A stretch of DNA of 64,000 nucleotides. Source: Sphingobacteriales bacterium (lineage in GTDB: Bacteria > Bacteroidota > Bacteroidia > Chitinophagales > JADIYW01). This document shows, one piece after another, positions 35,289 through 43,803 of this stretch. The notes under the pieces are model-generated. The model worked only from the letters and a program-made list of their open reading frames with translations, had not been told where the DNA came from and did no database searches. The position numbers were made by a program, and so were the translations under genes. Numbering within the stretch: the stretch's first letter is position 1; every line of letters begins with the position of its first letter. The stretch is taken from NCBI GenBank assembly GCA_016721245.1, contig JADKIQ010000002.1, forward strand, positions 372,001 through 436,000, given 5' to 3'.

Positions 35289-36653
35289 TTAATAATTGCC
35301 AACTACAAATTCTGACAAACTCATTCCTGCAAAATTACCTGAGCTCATCAGTAAAATAACACAGTTGTCTGTTGTTTCTGTAGTTATTTTTTCTTTCAGT
35401 TGAGCAGCATCTTTAAACACTAAAATACTATCATCCGCAAACTGTGCCTTTAGCCAGTTCTCATCCAGATCCTGTTTGTTTTTTATTTTCAAGGCTTCTT
35501 CGTCTAAAAATAAAATACGAACATCGGCAGCATCCAGTGAATGTGCGTAATGTTCAATAAAATTTTCCTGTAAGGAACTATAAGTATGTAATTCAAATAC
35601 AGCAATTATTTTACGGTTTACGTAGCGTTCACGCACCGCTTTTACCGTCGCCTTTACTTTGCTCGGCGCATGGGCAAAATCTCTGAAAATAGTCAGCTGG
35701 TTTTCCTTATCGTCATAGATTTTTTCCAGTCGTTTCGCCGCGCCCTGAAAACTTTGAAAACTTTCTAAAATTTGTGTTTCAGTCAAACCAATAATTTTAC
35801 CTACCTCAAATGCCGATTTTAAATTGGCAAAATTATGAGAGCCGAATACATTGATAGGGTATTTATTCTCATGGTATAAAAGGATGCTTTCATCATCTTC
35901 CGCTTTAAATGCAAATGGCGAGTAGGGAATCAGATGAAGAGAAGGTTTAAGTTGGCTGACCATCTCCACCAATACTTCATCTTCCGCATTATAAATCAAA
36001 TATCCGTCAGCTTGTATGCTCAGGATGAATTTCCGGAAAGTTTCCAGATATTCTTCAAACGTCGGAAATACGTTGATATGATCCCAGGCAATACCTGAAA
36101 TGATGGCGATATGCGGATGATAATGAAGGAATTTGCTGCGTAAGTCTAAAGGAGATGTAAGGTATTCATCTGCTTCAATCACCATAAGTGGCTCATTTTC
36201 AGATGTTTTTACCATGAAATCAAAACCATCTAATTTAGCACCTACGAGGTAATCAAAATCTTTATGGTTTACACGCAACATATGCATGATCATAGAGGTG
36301 ATGGATGTTTTTCCATGGCTGCCTGCAACGGCAATCCTTGTCTTGTCTTTGCATTGTTCGTATACGAATTCCGGAAAGGAATAGATTTTCAATCCCAGTT
36401 CCTGCGCTTTTACTAATTCAGGATTATCGGTCTTTGCATGCATGCCTAAAATGATGGCATCGACTTCCGCCGTGATTCTTTCAGGAAACCAGCCAACTTG
36501 TTCAGGCATCAGGCCTAATTTTTCCAGATTAGATTTGGCCGGTTCATAAATGGCATCATCTGAGCCTGTTATGGTATTTCCCTGATTTTTTAGGTGAGAA
36601 GCCAGCTGGTGCATCACCGCGCCGCCAATGGCTATAAAATGAAAATGTTGCAT
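35289..36653 (-). CDS. mpl: UDP-MurNAc:tripeptide ligase (Mpl-like)
   Basis: A 454-residue Mur-ligase-family enzyme. Mpl attaches recycled L-Ala-D-Glu-mDAP peptide to UDP-MurNAc in cell-wall recycling. Seen: HFHFIAIGGAVMHQLASHL, the Mpl-type N terminus, then the ATP P-loop AVAGSHGKTSITSMI, IEADEYLTSPLDLRSKF, SGIAWDHINVFPTFEEY, GSHNFANLKSAFEVG, and RDFAHAPSKVKATVKAVRERY in the C-terminal domain. MurC, the close relative, lacks the shorter N-terminal form seen here. It is divergent from the small lipoprotein gene at 36830. Confidence 0.85.
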   Translation of the reverse strand: MQHFHFIAIGGAVMHQLASHLKNQGNTITGSDDAIYEPAKSNLEKLGLMPEQVGWFPERITAEVDAIILGMHAKTDNPELVKAQELGLKIYSFPEFVYEQCKDKTRIAVAGSHGKTSITSMIMHMLRVNHKDFDYLVGAKLDGFDFMVKTSENEPLMVIEADEYLTSPLDLRSKFLHYHPHIAIISGIAWDHINVFPTFEEYLETFRKFILSIQADGYLIYNAEDEVLVEMVSQLKPSLHLIPYSPFAFKAEDDESILLYHENKYPINVFGSHNFANLKSAFEVGKIIGLTETQILESFQSFQGAAKRLEKIYDDKENQLTIFRDFAHAPSKVKATVKAVRERYVNRKIIAVFELHTYSSLQENFIEHYAHSLDAADVRILFLDEEALKIKNKQDLDENWLKAQFADDSILVFKDAAQLKEKITTETTDNCVILLMSSGNFAGMSLSEFVVGNY

Positions 36654-36797
36654 TCGTTAAAATTATGTATCTGTTTGCTAGTAAAAAGGTCTATTTATTC
36701 ACAGCTGAGTATTACCAAAACGATAATTTGCCTGAAATAATCATAGTTAAATTGTTAATAAACGTGAAACAGCGGTACAGTAATGCAATATTTGATA

Positions 36798-36805
36798 TAC
36801 TTTTG
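36798..36805 (+). promoter_or_regulatory. -7 box of the lipoprotein/bacilliredoxin unit
   Basis: TACTTTTG matches TAnnTTTG and ends 24 bases before the small lipoprotein ATG (36830). It supports 36830 rather than the upstream in-frame ATG at 36665 as start. Confidence 0.5.
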
Positions 36806-36829
36806 CATTGTAATTCAAACGTAAACAAC

Positions 36830-36973
36830 ATGATACAAACTAAGAAAACTCTATTCGTACTTTTCAGCGCAGCTATAATCTTGTCTTTATCTTCTTGTGC
36901 TTCAACCAGAAAAACAGGTTGCCCAACATGGTCAAAAGTAAAAGTTGAACAAACAGCAAAAAAGAGCGTATAA
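36830..36973 (+). CDS. Small lipoprotein, unknown
   Basis: A 47-residue precursor with a lipoprotein signal peptide (MIQTKKTLFVLFSAAIILSL) and lipobox LSSC. The mature peptide is only about 25 residues, CASTRKTGCPTWSK then VKVEQTAKKSV. Small lipoproteins with a GCPTW-like motif are common in Bacteroidota and have no known role. The bacilliredoxin-like gene begins six bases after its stop, so both are one transcript. Confidence 0.7.
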   Translation: MIQTKKTLFVLFSAAIILSLSSCASTRKTGCPTWSKVKVEQTAKKSV

Positions 36974-36979
36974 CCACAC

Positions 36980-37306
36980 ATGAATTGGCAAGTACTTATA
37001 TCAGAACAGCAATTTTTAGATTTACTGGAAAAAGAATCCTTGTTTGCTGTCTTTAAACACAGTACGCGTTGCTCCATAAGCTCTGTTGCAAAAAACAGGG
37101 TAGAGCGCGATTGGGATTTAGATTTTCCGATTTATTATCTTGATTTGATTCAATATCGTTCGGTTTCTAATTTAATTGCCTCAAAATCAGGCATCGAACA
37201 TCAGTCTCCGCAATTAATAGTTTTTCAGCAAGGAAAAGCCATTTATGATGCAAGCCACAGCAGTATTATTATTGCTGATTTAAAGGAAGAATTGGTCAAT
37301 TCCTGA
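36980..37306 (+). CDS. ytxJ: YtxJ-type monothiol bacilliredoxin-like protein
   Basis: A 108-residue thioredoxin-fold protein. The active site is KHSTRCSISSVAKNRVERDW, where T-R-C-S-I-S is the monothiol motif of YtxJ (DUF2847). A cis-proline-like segment follows (HQSPQLIVFQQGKAIYDASHSSI). YtxJ proteins are linked to bacillithiol redox chemistry, so the organism may make bacillithiol, an inference. It is co-transcribed with the small lipoprotein before it. Confidence 0.85.
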   Translation: MNWQVLISEQQFLDLLEKESLFAVFKHSTRCSISSVAKNRVERDWDLDFPIYYLDLIQYRSVSNLIASKSGIEHQSPQLIVFQQGKAIYDASHSSIIIADLKEELVNS

Positions 37307-37337
37307 TATTTAAGTTTTAGTTGAACTTCTTAATGTA

Positions 37338-37745
37338 TCAACTAAAAATAATCTCAATAACTTGTTTAATATCAGGATGTAAACTTTTTGCCACCGGACA
37401 AGCATGAGCGGCATTAATCAAGATTTGTTTTTCCTTCTCAGAAAAATCAGCATCCGGTACATTTATTTTTACATGGATTTCTCCGATTCGTCGAGGTTCT
37501 GAATACATTACTTTAGTCACGTCTGCCGTTGCACCTTTTATGTCTTTCCCGCTGCCCAGCAGTTTAATTCCCATGATACTGATCATGCAGGAACCTAAGG
37601 CAGTTGCCACTAAATCGGTGGGAGAGAATGCCTCGCCTTTTCCGTGATTGTCCGTTGGTGCATCCGTTATAATTTGGTTGCCACTTTGCAAATGTGTAGC
37701 TTCGGTGCGGAGTTCGCCTAAATATTCTATTTTTGAGGTGTACAT
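37338..37745 (-). CDS. OsmC family peroxiredoxin-like protein
   Basis: A 135-residue OsmC/Ohr-fold protein. The two reactive cysteines are in ALGSCMISIMGI (about residue 53) and AAHACPVAKSLHPDI (about residue 117), the usual positions for thiol-dependent reduction of organic hydroperoxides. The N terminus (GELRTEATHLQSGNQIITDAP) is typical of the broader OsmC group rather than Ohr. Convergent with ytxJ, so two thiol-redox genes lie together. Divergent from the outer-membrane protein gene. Confidence 0.9.
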   Translation of the reverse strand: MYTSKIEYLGELRTEATHLQSGNQIITDAPTDNHGKGEAFSPTDLVATALGSCMISIMGIKLLGSGKDIKGATADVTKVMYSEPRRIGEIHVKINVPDADFSEKEKQILINAAHACPVAKSLHPDIKQVIEIIFS

Positions 37746-37796
37746 ACTGAAAAAATATTTTTACTTTTAAACTAAATTAGTCATTTTAGCGTCATA

Positions 37797-38432
37797 ATGA
37801 TAGTGAAAAACTTATTCAGGATACTATTTTTGTTTTTTTGCGTGATATCCTTTACGCACTCAAAGGCGCAATCGAGAAGAACAGATTCGAATCTCAACAG
37901 AGATTCTGTATTGTACAAAAGCAGCTGGGCTGCAGGTGCACGCTTGCGAAGCAACGGATTTAGTCTGGGTGCAGAATTTACCAAAAGCAAACGTTTCAAA
38001 CGCAGTTTATTATTTCAGGTGCAGTTTTCCTATTTTATTCATCCAAAACAAACACGCCAGCAATCGCAATATGGCGGCGGCGGTTTCTTTGGCGGAGATG
38101 GATTTAAGCCGTTTGTGTATGGTAAACAAAATACTTTATTTACGTTTTACAGTGGAGTAGGACAAAAGTTTTTGCTGGCAGAAAAAGGCAAACGCCATGG
38201 CGTTCAGTTATTTTTTAAATATGCCGGCGGTTTTACATTAGCTATTCTAAAGCCATACTCATTGAGAGTAATTCCAAAGCCCTTAACAACAGCAACCGAA
38301 GATGATTTGGTAGATGTAACCTATGTTGAAGGAGTAGACAATAGTTTTCTTGATTACGACAGAATTGTAGGTGCATCAGGTTTTGGCAAAGGCTGGAAAT
38401 TAAAGCGCTGCCAGGCTTGCACCTGGAAGTAG
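37797..38432 (+). pseudogene. Outer-membrane protein, N-terminal fragment (frame-broken)
   Basis: Signal peptide (MIVKNLFRILFLFFCVISFTHSKAQ), then beta-strand-rich sequence with alternating aromatic residues (AAGARLRSNGFSLGAEFTKSKRFKRSLLFQVQFSYF, then QLFFKYAGGFTLAILKPYSLRVI), consistent with a small outer-membrane beta-barrel. No named family recognised. The frame fails near 38405: GCGCTG follows AAG with one G where two would give KLKALPGLHLEVG. The final residues (RCQACTWK) are out of frame. Confidence 0.65.
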
Positions 38433-38599
38433 GAATGGAATTTGACTTCGGTAAAAATGAAAGTATTGTAAAAACGCTGGAAGTTGGAGTGGCCTCTGAT
38501 TTTTATTACAAGAAAGTACCGGTGATGGTACAAAGCAATAAGTTTTTATATCCGAGTGTATATGTTGGTTTTTTAATGGGAAAACGAAAAGAGAAATAG
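38408..38599 (+). pseudogene. Outer-membrane protein, C-terminal fragment (frame-broken)
   Basis: Continuation in another frame: LPGLHLEVGMEFDFGKNE, then TLEVGVASDFYYKKVPVMVQ, then FLYPSVYVGFLMGKRKEK, the closing beta-strands of the barrel begun at 37797. Joined length is about 267 residues. The ATG at 38417 is not a true start. Confidence 0.65.
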
Positions 38600-38608
38600 C
38601 TCCATATT

Positions 38609-38634
38609 GTCATTACGAGCAAAGCGAGGAATCT
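38609..38634. repeat. Half copy of the CATTGCGAG-type extragenic repeat
   Basis: GTCATTACGAGCAAAGCGAG and then GAATCTTT, between the outer-membrane protein gene and lipA. Same family as 28114-28206, without the matching arm. Confidence 0.4.
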
Positions 38635-38649
38635 TTTAAATTATATTCA

Positions 38650-39510
38650 ATGTCAGAAGCAGAAATACAAGCTCGTCCCCGCAAACCATCCTGGTTGAAA
38701 GTGAGAATTCCTATCGGGGAAAATTATAAGAAAGTCAGAAATTTAGTAGATACGTATAAACTGCATACCATTTGCGAAAGCGGTAATTGTCCAAATATGG
38801 GCGAGTGCTGGGGCGAAGGCACTGCAACCTTCATGATTTTAGGCAATGTATGCACCCGTTCCTGTTCGTTCTGTGCGGTGGCCACCGGCCGTCCGAAGTT
38901 TGTGGATTACGAAGAGCCGAAACGCGTGGCGGAAGCCATTAAACTGATGCAGGTGAAACATGCAGTGATTACGTCCGTCAACAGAGATGAGTTGCCCGAT
39001 AAAGGTGCGCAAATCTGGCACGATACGGTGAAATATGTAAAAGAATTTTCGCCAGCAACGACGATTGAAACCCTGATTCCGGATACCAAATCGGACTGGA
39101 ATGCACTGGAAGTGATGATTTCTGCCGGACAGGAAGTGGTTTCGCATAATATGGAAACCGTAAAACGTTTGTACAGAAAGGTTCGTCCGCAGGCAAAATA
39201 CGAAAGAAGTTTAGAGCAGATACAACGCACGAAAGACTATGGCAAACGCACCAAAAGCGGTGTGATGTTGGGCTTAGGCGAAACAGATGAAGAAGTGTAT
39301 GAAATCTTAACTGATTTGAAAAATCATGGTTGCGATGTGGTAACGCTGGGACAATATTTACAACCTACAAAAATGCATATTGAAGTAGCCGAATTTATAC
39401 ATCCTGATAAATTTGCGCACTTTAAAGAAATTGGTTTGTCGTTAGGAATTCCTTATGTAGAAAGCGGACCTATGGTGCGTTCTTCGTATCATGCAGAAAG
39501 GCATATTTAA
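38650..39510 (+). CDS. lipA: Lipoyl synthase
   Basis: A 286-residue radical SAM enzyme that adds two sulfurs to octanoyl groups on lipoyl carrier proteins. The auxiliary cluster motif CESGNCPNMGEC (C-x4-C-x5-C) is at about 42-53, and the radical SAM motif CTRSCSFCAV (C-x3-C-x2-C) at about 68-75. RDELPDKGA, GETDEEV and the C-terminal serine in GPMVRSSYHAE, which ligates the auxiliary cluster, are all present. The stop directly abuts that of the convergent DEAD-box helicase gene. Confidence 0.97.
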   Translation: MSEAEIQARPRKPSWLKVRIPIGENYKKVRNLVDTYKLHTICESGNCPNMGECWGEGTATFMILGNVCTRSCSFCAVATGRPKFVDYEEPKRVAEAIKLMQVKHAVITSVNRDELPDKGAQIWHDTVKYVKEFSPATTIETLIPDTKSDWNALEVMISAGQEVVSHNMETVKRLYRKVRPQAKYERSLEQIQRTKDYGKRTKSGVMLGLGETDEEVYEILTDLKNHGCDVVTLGQYLQPTKMHIEVAEFIHPDKFAHFKEIGLSLGIPYVESGPMVRSSYHAERHI

Positions 39511-40752
39511 TTACTTCTTCCTTTTCTTTTTCTTCTTCAATTCCAATTCTTCCACTTCGCGAAGCAATGCGTTTAAATCTTCTTTCACTACATTATCTTT
39601 GGCAAAATCTATAGTGGCAGCTCTGTCTTCTCTGTCAATTTCTATTACATGAATCGGGTTGTGCAAAAACGTTTCAATTACTTTTAAAACAGGCTTTTCT
39701 TCGGAACTGCAAAAAGAAATCGCTTGTCCTTTTTTATCACCACGACCTGTTCTTCCAACGCGATGTACATAGTTTTCCGGTTCTTCAGGCAAGTCATAAT
39801 TTACCACATAATCTACATTAGGAATGTCAATGCCACGCGCGTTAATATCAGTAGCAATTAAAATTTTCGTAGTACCTTTTTTAAATGCATTCATCACCTT
39901 CGTGCGTTCTTCGTGGTCTTTGTCGCTGTGCATGGTCAGGCTTTTAATATCTACTCTTTCCATTGCTTTTGCAACTCGTTCAGCGCGCACTTTCGTTCTG
40001 ACAAAAATTAAGATTTTACTTTCCGGATGTTCGTTGATAATGCGTTCTAAGAAAAAACGTTTATCATCGCTTTCAATAAAAACAACTGCATGTTGTATGT
40101 TCCTTGAAACCGGATCTTTTGGCGAAATCTGAATTCTAATGGCATTTTTCACTAAAGAATATGCCAGTTTTTTTATGTTTTCATTAATCGTTGCAGAGAA
40201 AAATAAAGTTTGCCTGATTTTAGGTAAAAAATGAATCATGTCTTGTATGTCGCGAATAAAACCTAAATCCAGCATATGATCTGCTTCATCTAACACCAAA
40301 ATATCAATCTTAGATAAATCCAGCACACCCTGACTTTGCAAATCAAACATTCTTCCTGGCGTGGCAATTACAATATCCACACCTTTATACAATGTATCTA
40401 TTTGCGGTTGCTGATCAACACCACCAAAAATACAGGCAATTTTTACACGTGTTTTATTGGCAATCTTTTCAAACACTTCTGTAATTTGCAAGGCGAGCTC
40501 ATGTGTTGGTGCCAGCACCACACATTTTACATAATCTGTTCGTTTCGATGATTTTTTTTCGTGAATTAAATGGATTATAGGAATAGCAAACGCAGCGGTT
40601 TTTCCGGTACCGGTTTGCGCAATCGCCAATACATCTTCGCCACGCAATATTGGTGGAATTGATTTGTACTGAATATCAGTTGGTTTTTTAAAACCTAATT
40701 TTTCTAAGTTGTACTTAATATCCTCATTGATATGGTAATCGTCAAATTTCAT
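39511..40752 (-). CDS. DEAD-box ATP-dependent RNA helicase
   Basis: A 413-residue RhlE-like helicase. Motifs in order are Q motif (GFKKPTDIQYKSIP), I (AQTGTGKTAAF), Ia (PTHELALQ), Ib (TPGRM), II (DEAD), III (SAT), IV (ILIFVRTK), V (ARGIDIP) and VI (YVHRVGRTGRG). A basic C-terminal tail (LELKKKKKRKK) may bind RNA. It remodels RNA in ribosome assembly or decay; the exact target is unknown. It lies 20 bases after the GNAT gene, probably as an operon. Confidence 0.93.
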   Translation of the reverse strand: MKFDDYHINEDIKYNLEKLGFKKPTDIQYKSIPPILRGEDVLAIAQTGTGKTAAFAIPIIHLIHEKKSSKRTDYVKCVVLAPTHELALQITEVFEKIANKTRVKIACIFGGVDQQPQIDTLYKGVDIVIATPGRMFDLQSQGVLDLSKIDILVLDEADHMLDLGFIRDIQDMIHFLPKIRQTLFFSATINENIKKLAYSLVKNAIRIQISPKDPVSRNIQHAVVFIESDDKRFFLERIINEHPESKILIFVRTKVRAERVAKAMERVDIKSLTMHSDKDHEERTKVMNAFKKGTTKILIATDINARGIDIPNVDYVVNYDLPEEPENYVHRVGRTGRGDKKGQAISFCSSEEKPVLKVIETFLHNPIHVIEIDREDRAATIDFAKDNVVKEDLNALLREVEELELKKKKKRKK

Positions 40753-40772
40753 AGTACAAAGTTAAATAGAAT

Positions 40773-41333
40773 TTACGGCGCTTTATAATTTGATTTTAAC
40801 AAGGAATAAACACCCGAATCTAAAAACTGCCCGTCTAAAAAGTAATTTTCTTTGAAATGAGCTTCTTTCACAAAACCGTTCTTTTCCAGAATTTTCTCGG
40901 ATGCTGTATTGTAAGGATCGATGATAGCTTCCAGGCTGTGAAAGTTTAAGGTGTTGAAGGCATAATCAAGAATGCATTCCAAAGCTTCCTGAGCAATGCC
41001 TTTGCGCCAGAAATCAGGATGCACCATATAACCCACTTCCGAGCGGTGGTTTTTGCAGTCGATAGCTTTCAGTAAAATAACACCAATTAGTGTGTTATTT
41101 GGTTTTATGGTAATTGCCCAGTTAATTACTTCTTGTTTTGCCAGTAAATCCTGATAGAATTTTATTTTTAAAACGGATTCTTCTACTGCATTTAATGGCA
41201 ATGCGATATGCTTCATTACCTCCGCGTTTCCTTGCAGCCGGAATAAATCATCCGCATCACTTTCTGTAATTTCTCTCAACAATAATCTTTCGGTAGATAA
41301 AACAGGAAATGGGTGTAAGTTGATTGTTAACAT
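40773..41333 (-). CDS. GNAT N-acetyltransferase (RimJ/RimL-like)
   Basis: A 186-residue GNAT protein. The N terminus (LSTERLLLREITESDADDLFRL) is typical of RimJ/RimL acetyltransferases. The acetyl-CoA loop appears as VHPDFWRKGIAQEALECIL, and the C-terminal region as NTASEKILEKNGFVKEAHFKENYFLDG. It probably acetylates a protein N terminus or a small amine. It lies upstream of the DEAD-box helicase on the same strand. Confidence 0.9.
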   Translation of the reverse strand: MLTINLHPFPVLSTERLLLREITESDADDLFRLQGNAEVMKHIALPLNAVEESVLKIKFYQDLLAKQEVINWAITIKPNNTLIGVILLKAIDCKNHRSEVGYMVHPDFWRKGIAQEALECILDYAFNTLNFHSLEAIIDPYNTASEKILEKNGFVKEAHFKENYFLDGQFLDSGVYSLLKSNYKAP

Positions 41334-41396
41334 AAATAAAAATAGTAAATGCGATAGATATTTTATAACTATAAATTAAAACATTACATTAGTGTC

Positions 41397-42383
41397 ATGT
41401 CAAAATTTGTAGAACAAGAAGATTATTGTTTAAACTGCAAAACGACCCTGAAGGGTGATTACTGTCATTATTGCGGACAAAAGAAACTGGATACGCATAA
41501 TGATTCTTTTCTACACATGATGTCACATTTTATCGGAGATTTTGTGCATTTTGATTCACAGGTTTTTGCAACAGCTATTCCTCTCTTGTTTAAACCGGGT
41601 TTTTTAGTGAATGAATATTTTAAAGGTAAACGGGCAAGGTATTTACCGCCTGTAAGGATGTATGTTTTCCTGAGTTTTGTATTTTTCTTTCTGACCTTCA
41701 GCCTTGCTGATTTTACTAAAACATCAGAAGGGAATACTAGTATCCTGAATTTTACAGTAAAAGATGATTCAAGCGGTAAATCCCGGAATATGTCCTGGAC
41801 AGAGTTGAGTGATACCCTTGTTAAATTCGATAATGAAGACATCAGTTTCGGCAAAGAAAAATATGGTTCCGTGCATCAGTATGATTCTCTCCAGAAAGTG
41901 CTAAGCCCTCAGCAACAAGATGGCTGGTTGCTGCATCAGATAAAAATTAAAGGATTTATTTTTAAAGAAAAAATAACGGGAAAGGAGAGGGGGATTTTTT
42001 TTAATGAAATGATTCATAATTTCTTTCATAATTTCCCGAAAGTATTATTTATTTTATTGCCGATTTTTGCGCTGCTGTTAAAGATGTTATACCGGAAAAG
42101 AAATTATATAGAACATCTTATCTTTTCTATTCAGTTTTATAATTTTTTCTTTTTATTCGGAACTATTTTTTTTCTGATCAGACTGATTCCGTTTTTACAC
42201 AATACAGGATACCGGCTATATGTGTTTTTACCTTTGTTGTATCTGTTTTTATCAATGTTGAATGTTTACAGACAGAGTAAGTCAAAGACAGCTTTTAAAT
42301 TCGTGATATTTACCAGTGTATTTAGTATGATAATGGTATTAGGTTTAGCAATAAATGTATTAATTACTTTACTAAGTGTTTAA
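41397..42383 (+). CDS. DUF3667 membrane protein with zinc ribbon
   Basis: A 328-residue protein. A CLNCKTTLKGDYCHYCGQKKL zinc ribbon at residues about 11-31 is followed by SFLHMMSHFIGDFVHFDSQVF and KRARYLPPVRMYVFLSFVFFFLTF, the DUF3667 signature, then a soluble loop (about 110-215) and four C-terminal helices. Function unknown; the family is common in Bacteroidota. Its stop overlaps that of the convergent anti-sigma-type gene by four bases. Confidence 0.88.
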   Translation: MSKFVEQEDYCLNCKTTLKGDYCHYCGQKKLDTHNDSFLHMMSHFIGDFVHFDSQVFATAIPLLFKPGFLVNEYFKGKRARYLPPVRMYVFLSFVFFFLTFSLADFTKTSEGNTSILNFTVKDDSSGKSRNMSWTELSDTLVKFDNEDISFGKEKYGSVHQYDSLQKVLSPQQQDGWLLHQIKIKGFIFKEKITGKERGIFFNEMIHNFFHNFPKVLFILLPIFALLLKMLYRKRNYIEHLIFSIQFYNFFFLFGTIFFLIRLIPFLHNTGYRLYVFLPLLYLFLSMLNVYRQSKSKTAFKFVIFTSVFSMIMVLGLAINVLITLLSV

Positions 42384-43126
42384 TCTTTCAGGGCTACTTT
42401 TCCATCTAATTTATCCAGTATTTCCTGTGCTTCTTTCTGGTAATAATTTTCTTCTTTTGTTAAATTAGTTAGAGTGGTTTGAGCCTGCGGAATATCCTTA
42501 TTTTTTATGTACGACAGTCCTAGATACCATTGGATGTCAAAATGGAATTCTTCGGACGTCGTGATTCTACTCAATACATCAATCGCTTTTTTAGGCTGAT
42601 TGGTGGCTAAAAATGAGATACCGAGAAACAGATTATTTTTTACATTATCCGGATTGTTGGCAACTAATTTCTCATAATACTTTACCGCTTCAAAATAATC
42701 TTCTTTTTCATAAGCCTGTATGGCCAGTGATTCGTCGGATGCACCATTTTCACCGCGAACGGTCGCATCAGGATTGGTCAATGGTTTAAAATAAGACGCG
42801 TATATGGCTTGTTCATCAATTCGATTAGGAGTAATCAAAAGCCGCCAGCTAAGCAATGCCAGAATACCAATAATACATGCAGCGGCGGCATATCTAAAAA
42901 AATGTAATGGAATTACTTTCCCTTTCTTTGGTTCGTTCACTTTTGCGTCAATCTTTTTATGCAAGTCTGTTTCTAATGCACCCAAGGTACCATGGGTATA
43001 CCATTCTTCCAAACCTTCCATTCCTTCTTTCAGAAACGGATCATTTTCCATTTCCTGTTCAAAGGCATTTCTTTCTTCCGGAGAGAGTTCGTTTGCCAGA
43101 TATTTTTTGATAAGTTCGTTATCCAT
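42380..43126 (-). CDS. Membrane anti-sigma-like protein with TPRs
   Basis: A 248-residue protein. The N-terminal cytoplasmic part (MDNELIKKYLANELSPEERNAFEQEMENDPFLKEGMEGLEEW) resembles anti-sigma N termini of Bacteroidota. One membrane helix lies at about 74-93 (FFRYAAAACIIGILALLSW). A periplasmic TPR region follows (about 135-240: AIQAYEKEDYFEAVKYYEKLVANNPDNVKNNLFLGISFL). Its start lies inside the sigma factor's last codons (eight-base overlap, ATGGATAA), so the two are translationally coupled. It likely holds the sigma factor inactive until a signal arrives, an inference from context. Confidence 0.8.
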   Translation of the reverse strand: MDNELIKKYLANELSPEERNAFEQEMENDPFLKEGMEGLEEWYTHGTLGALETDLHKKIDAKVNEPKKGKVIPLHFFRYAAAACIIGILALLSWRLLITPNRIDEQAIYASYFKPLTNPDATVRGENGASDESLAIQAYEKEDYFEAVKYYEKLVANNPDNVKNNLFLGISFLATNQPKKAIDVLSRITTSEEFHFDIQWYLGLSYIKNKDIPQAQTTLTNLTKEENYYQKEAQEILDKLDGKVALKD

Positions 43127-43688
43127 GCTGTTGTTTTTTTTCTTCCATAAATAATTTCAAATTTCGTTTTCCATTCTGAATAGCACTTTTTACTTTATTC
43201 AGATCGTAGCCGGTCATGGAAGCAACTTCTTGGTAAGGTTTCTGCTGGTAATAAAACAATTCAATGCACGTACGTTGCTCTTCGTTTAAGTTACTTATCG
43301 CTTGTTGTAAGAGAGCACTTTCGTGTTCTCGTATATTGAGAGACAAATCTTCCTCATTTTCCATAAATTTTTCCGAAATATTTTCTATGTCTATGGTTTC
43401 CAATGCATTATTTTTTGCCTTTGAACGCATTAAATGGTTTTTACTGACAATAAACAACCAGGATTTGAAATAACTAACCTCGTGAGATTTTAATTTTTCC
43501 AAAATTATCTCAAATATTTCGGTGACCGCATCCTGTGCATTTTCTTCGTGCTTTAAGTATTTATAGCACAAACCATACACCAGTAATGAATAGCGTTTAT
43601 ATAATTCACCAACATACACGGCGTTCAACTCTTTTTGATAGAGTTTAACCAGTGCATCATCAGAATAAGAAGCGTATTTATTTGCCAT
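43119..43688 (-). CDS. ECF-type RNA polymerase sigma factor
   Basis: A sigma-70-family factor of about 189 residues. Region 2 spans DDALVKLYQKELNAVYVGELYKRYSLLVYGLCYKYLKHEENAQDAVTEIFEIILEKL. Region 4 has EEQRTCIELFYYQQKPYQEVASMTGYDLNKVKSAIQNGKRNLKLFM, the helix-turn-helix for -35 recognition. I chose the ATG at 43688; the extra 12 upstream codons lie in the promoter. A TTTG-N19-TAATTTTA promoter sits just upstream, leaving only six bases between the -7 box and the ATG, so the mRNA may be leaderless. Confidence 0.88.
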   Translation of the reverse strand: MANKYASYSDDALVKLYQKELNAVYVGELYKRYSLLVYGLCYKYLKHEENAQDAVTEIFEIILEKLKSHEVSYFKSWLFIVSKNHLMRSKAKNNALETIDIENISEKFMENEEDLSLNIREHESALLQQAISNLNEEQRTCIELFYYQQKPYQEVASMTGYDLNKVKSAIQNGKRNLKLFMEEKKQQHG

Positions 43689-43694
43689 CGGGTA

Positions 43695-43725
43695 TAAAAT
43701 TAGTAAAACATTAATAAAATACAAA
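43695..43725 (-). promoter_or_regulatory. Promoter of the sigma/anti-sigma unit
   Basis: On the minus strand TTTG (43725-43722), 19 bases, then TAATTTTA (43702-43695). This is a one-mismatch match to TTTG-N19-TAnnTTTG. The -7 element ends six bases before the ATG. Confidence 0.5.
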
Positions 43726-43803
43726 CACTTACTTTAATGTGTACAACAACATAAATTAACATGTTTTGCATCGTATTATTTTTGAATAATAGTAATTTTG
43801 GAC

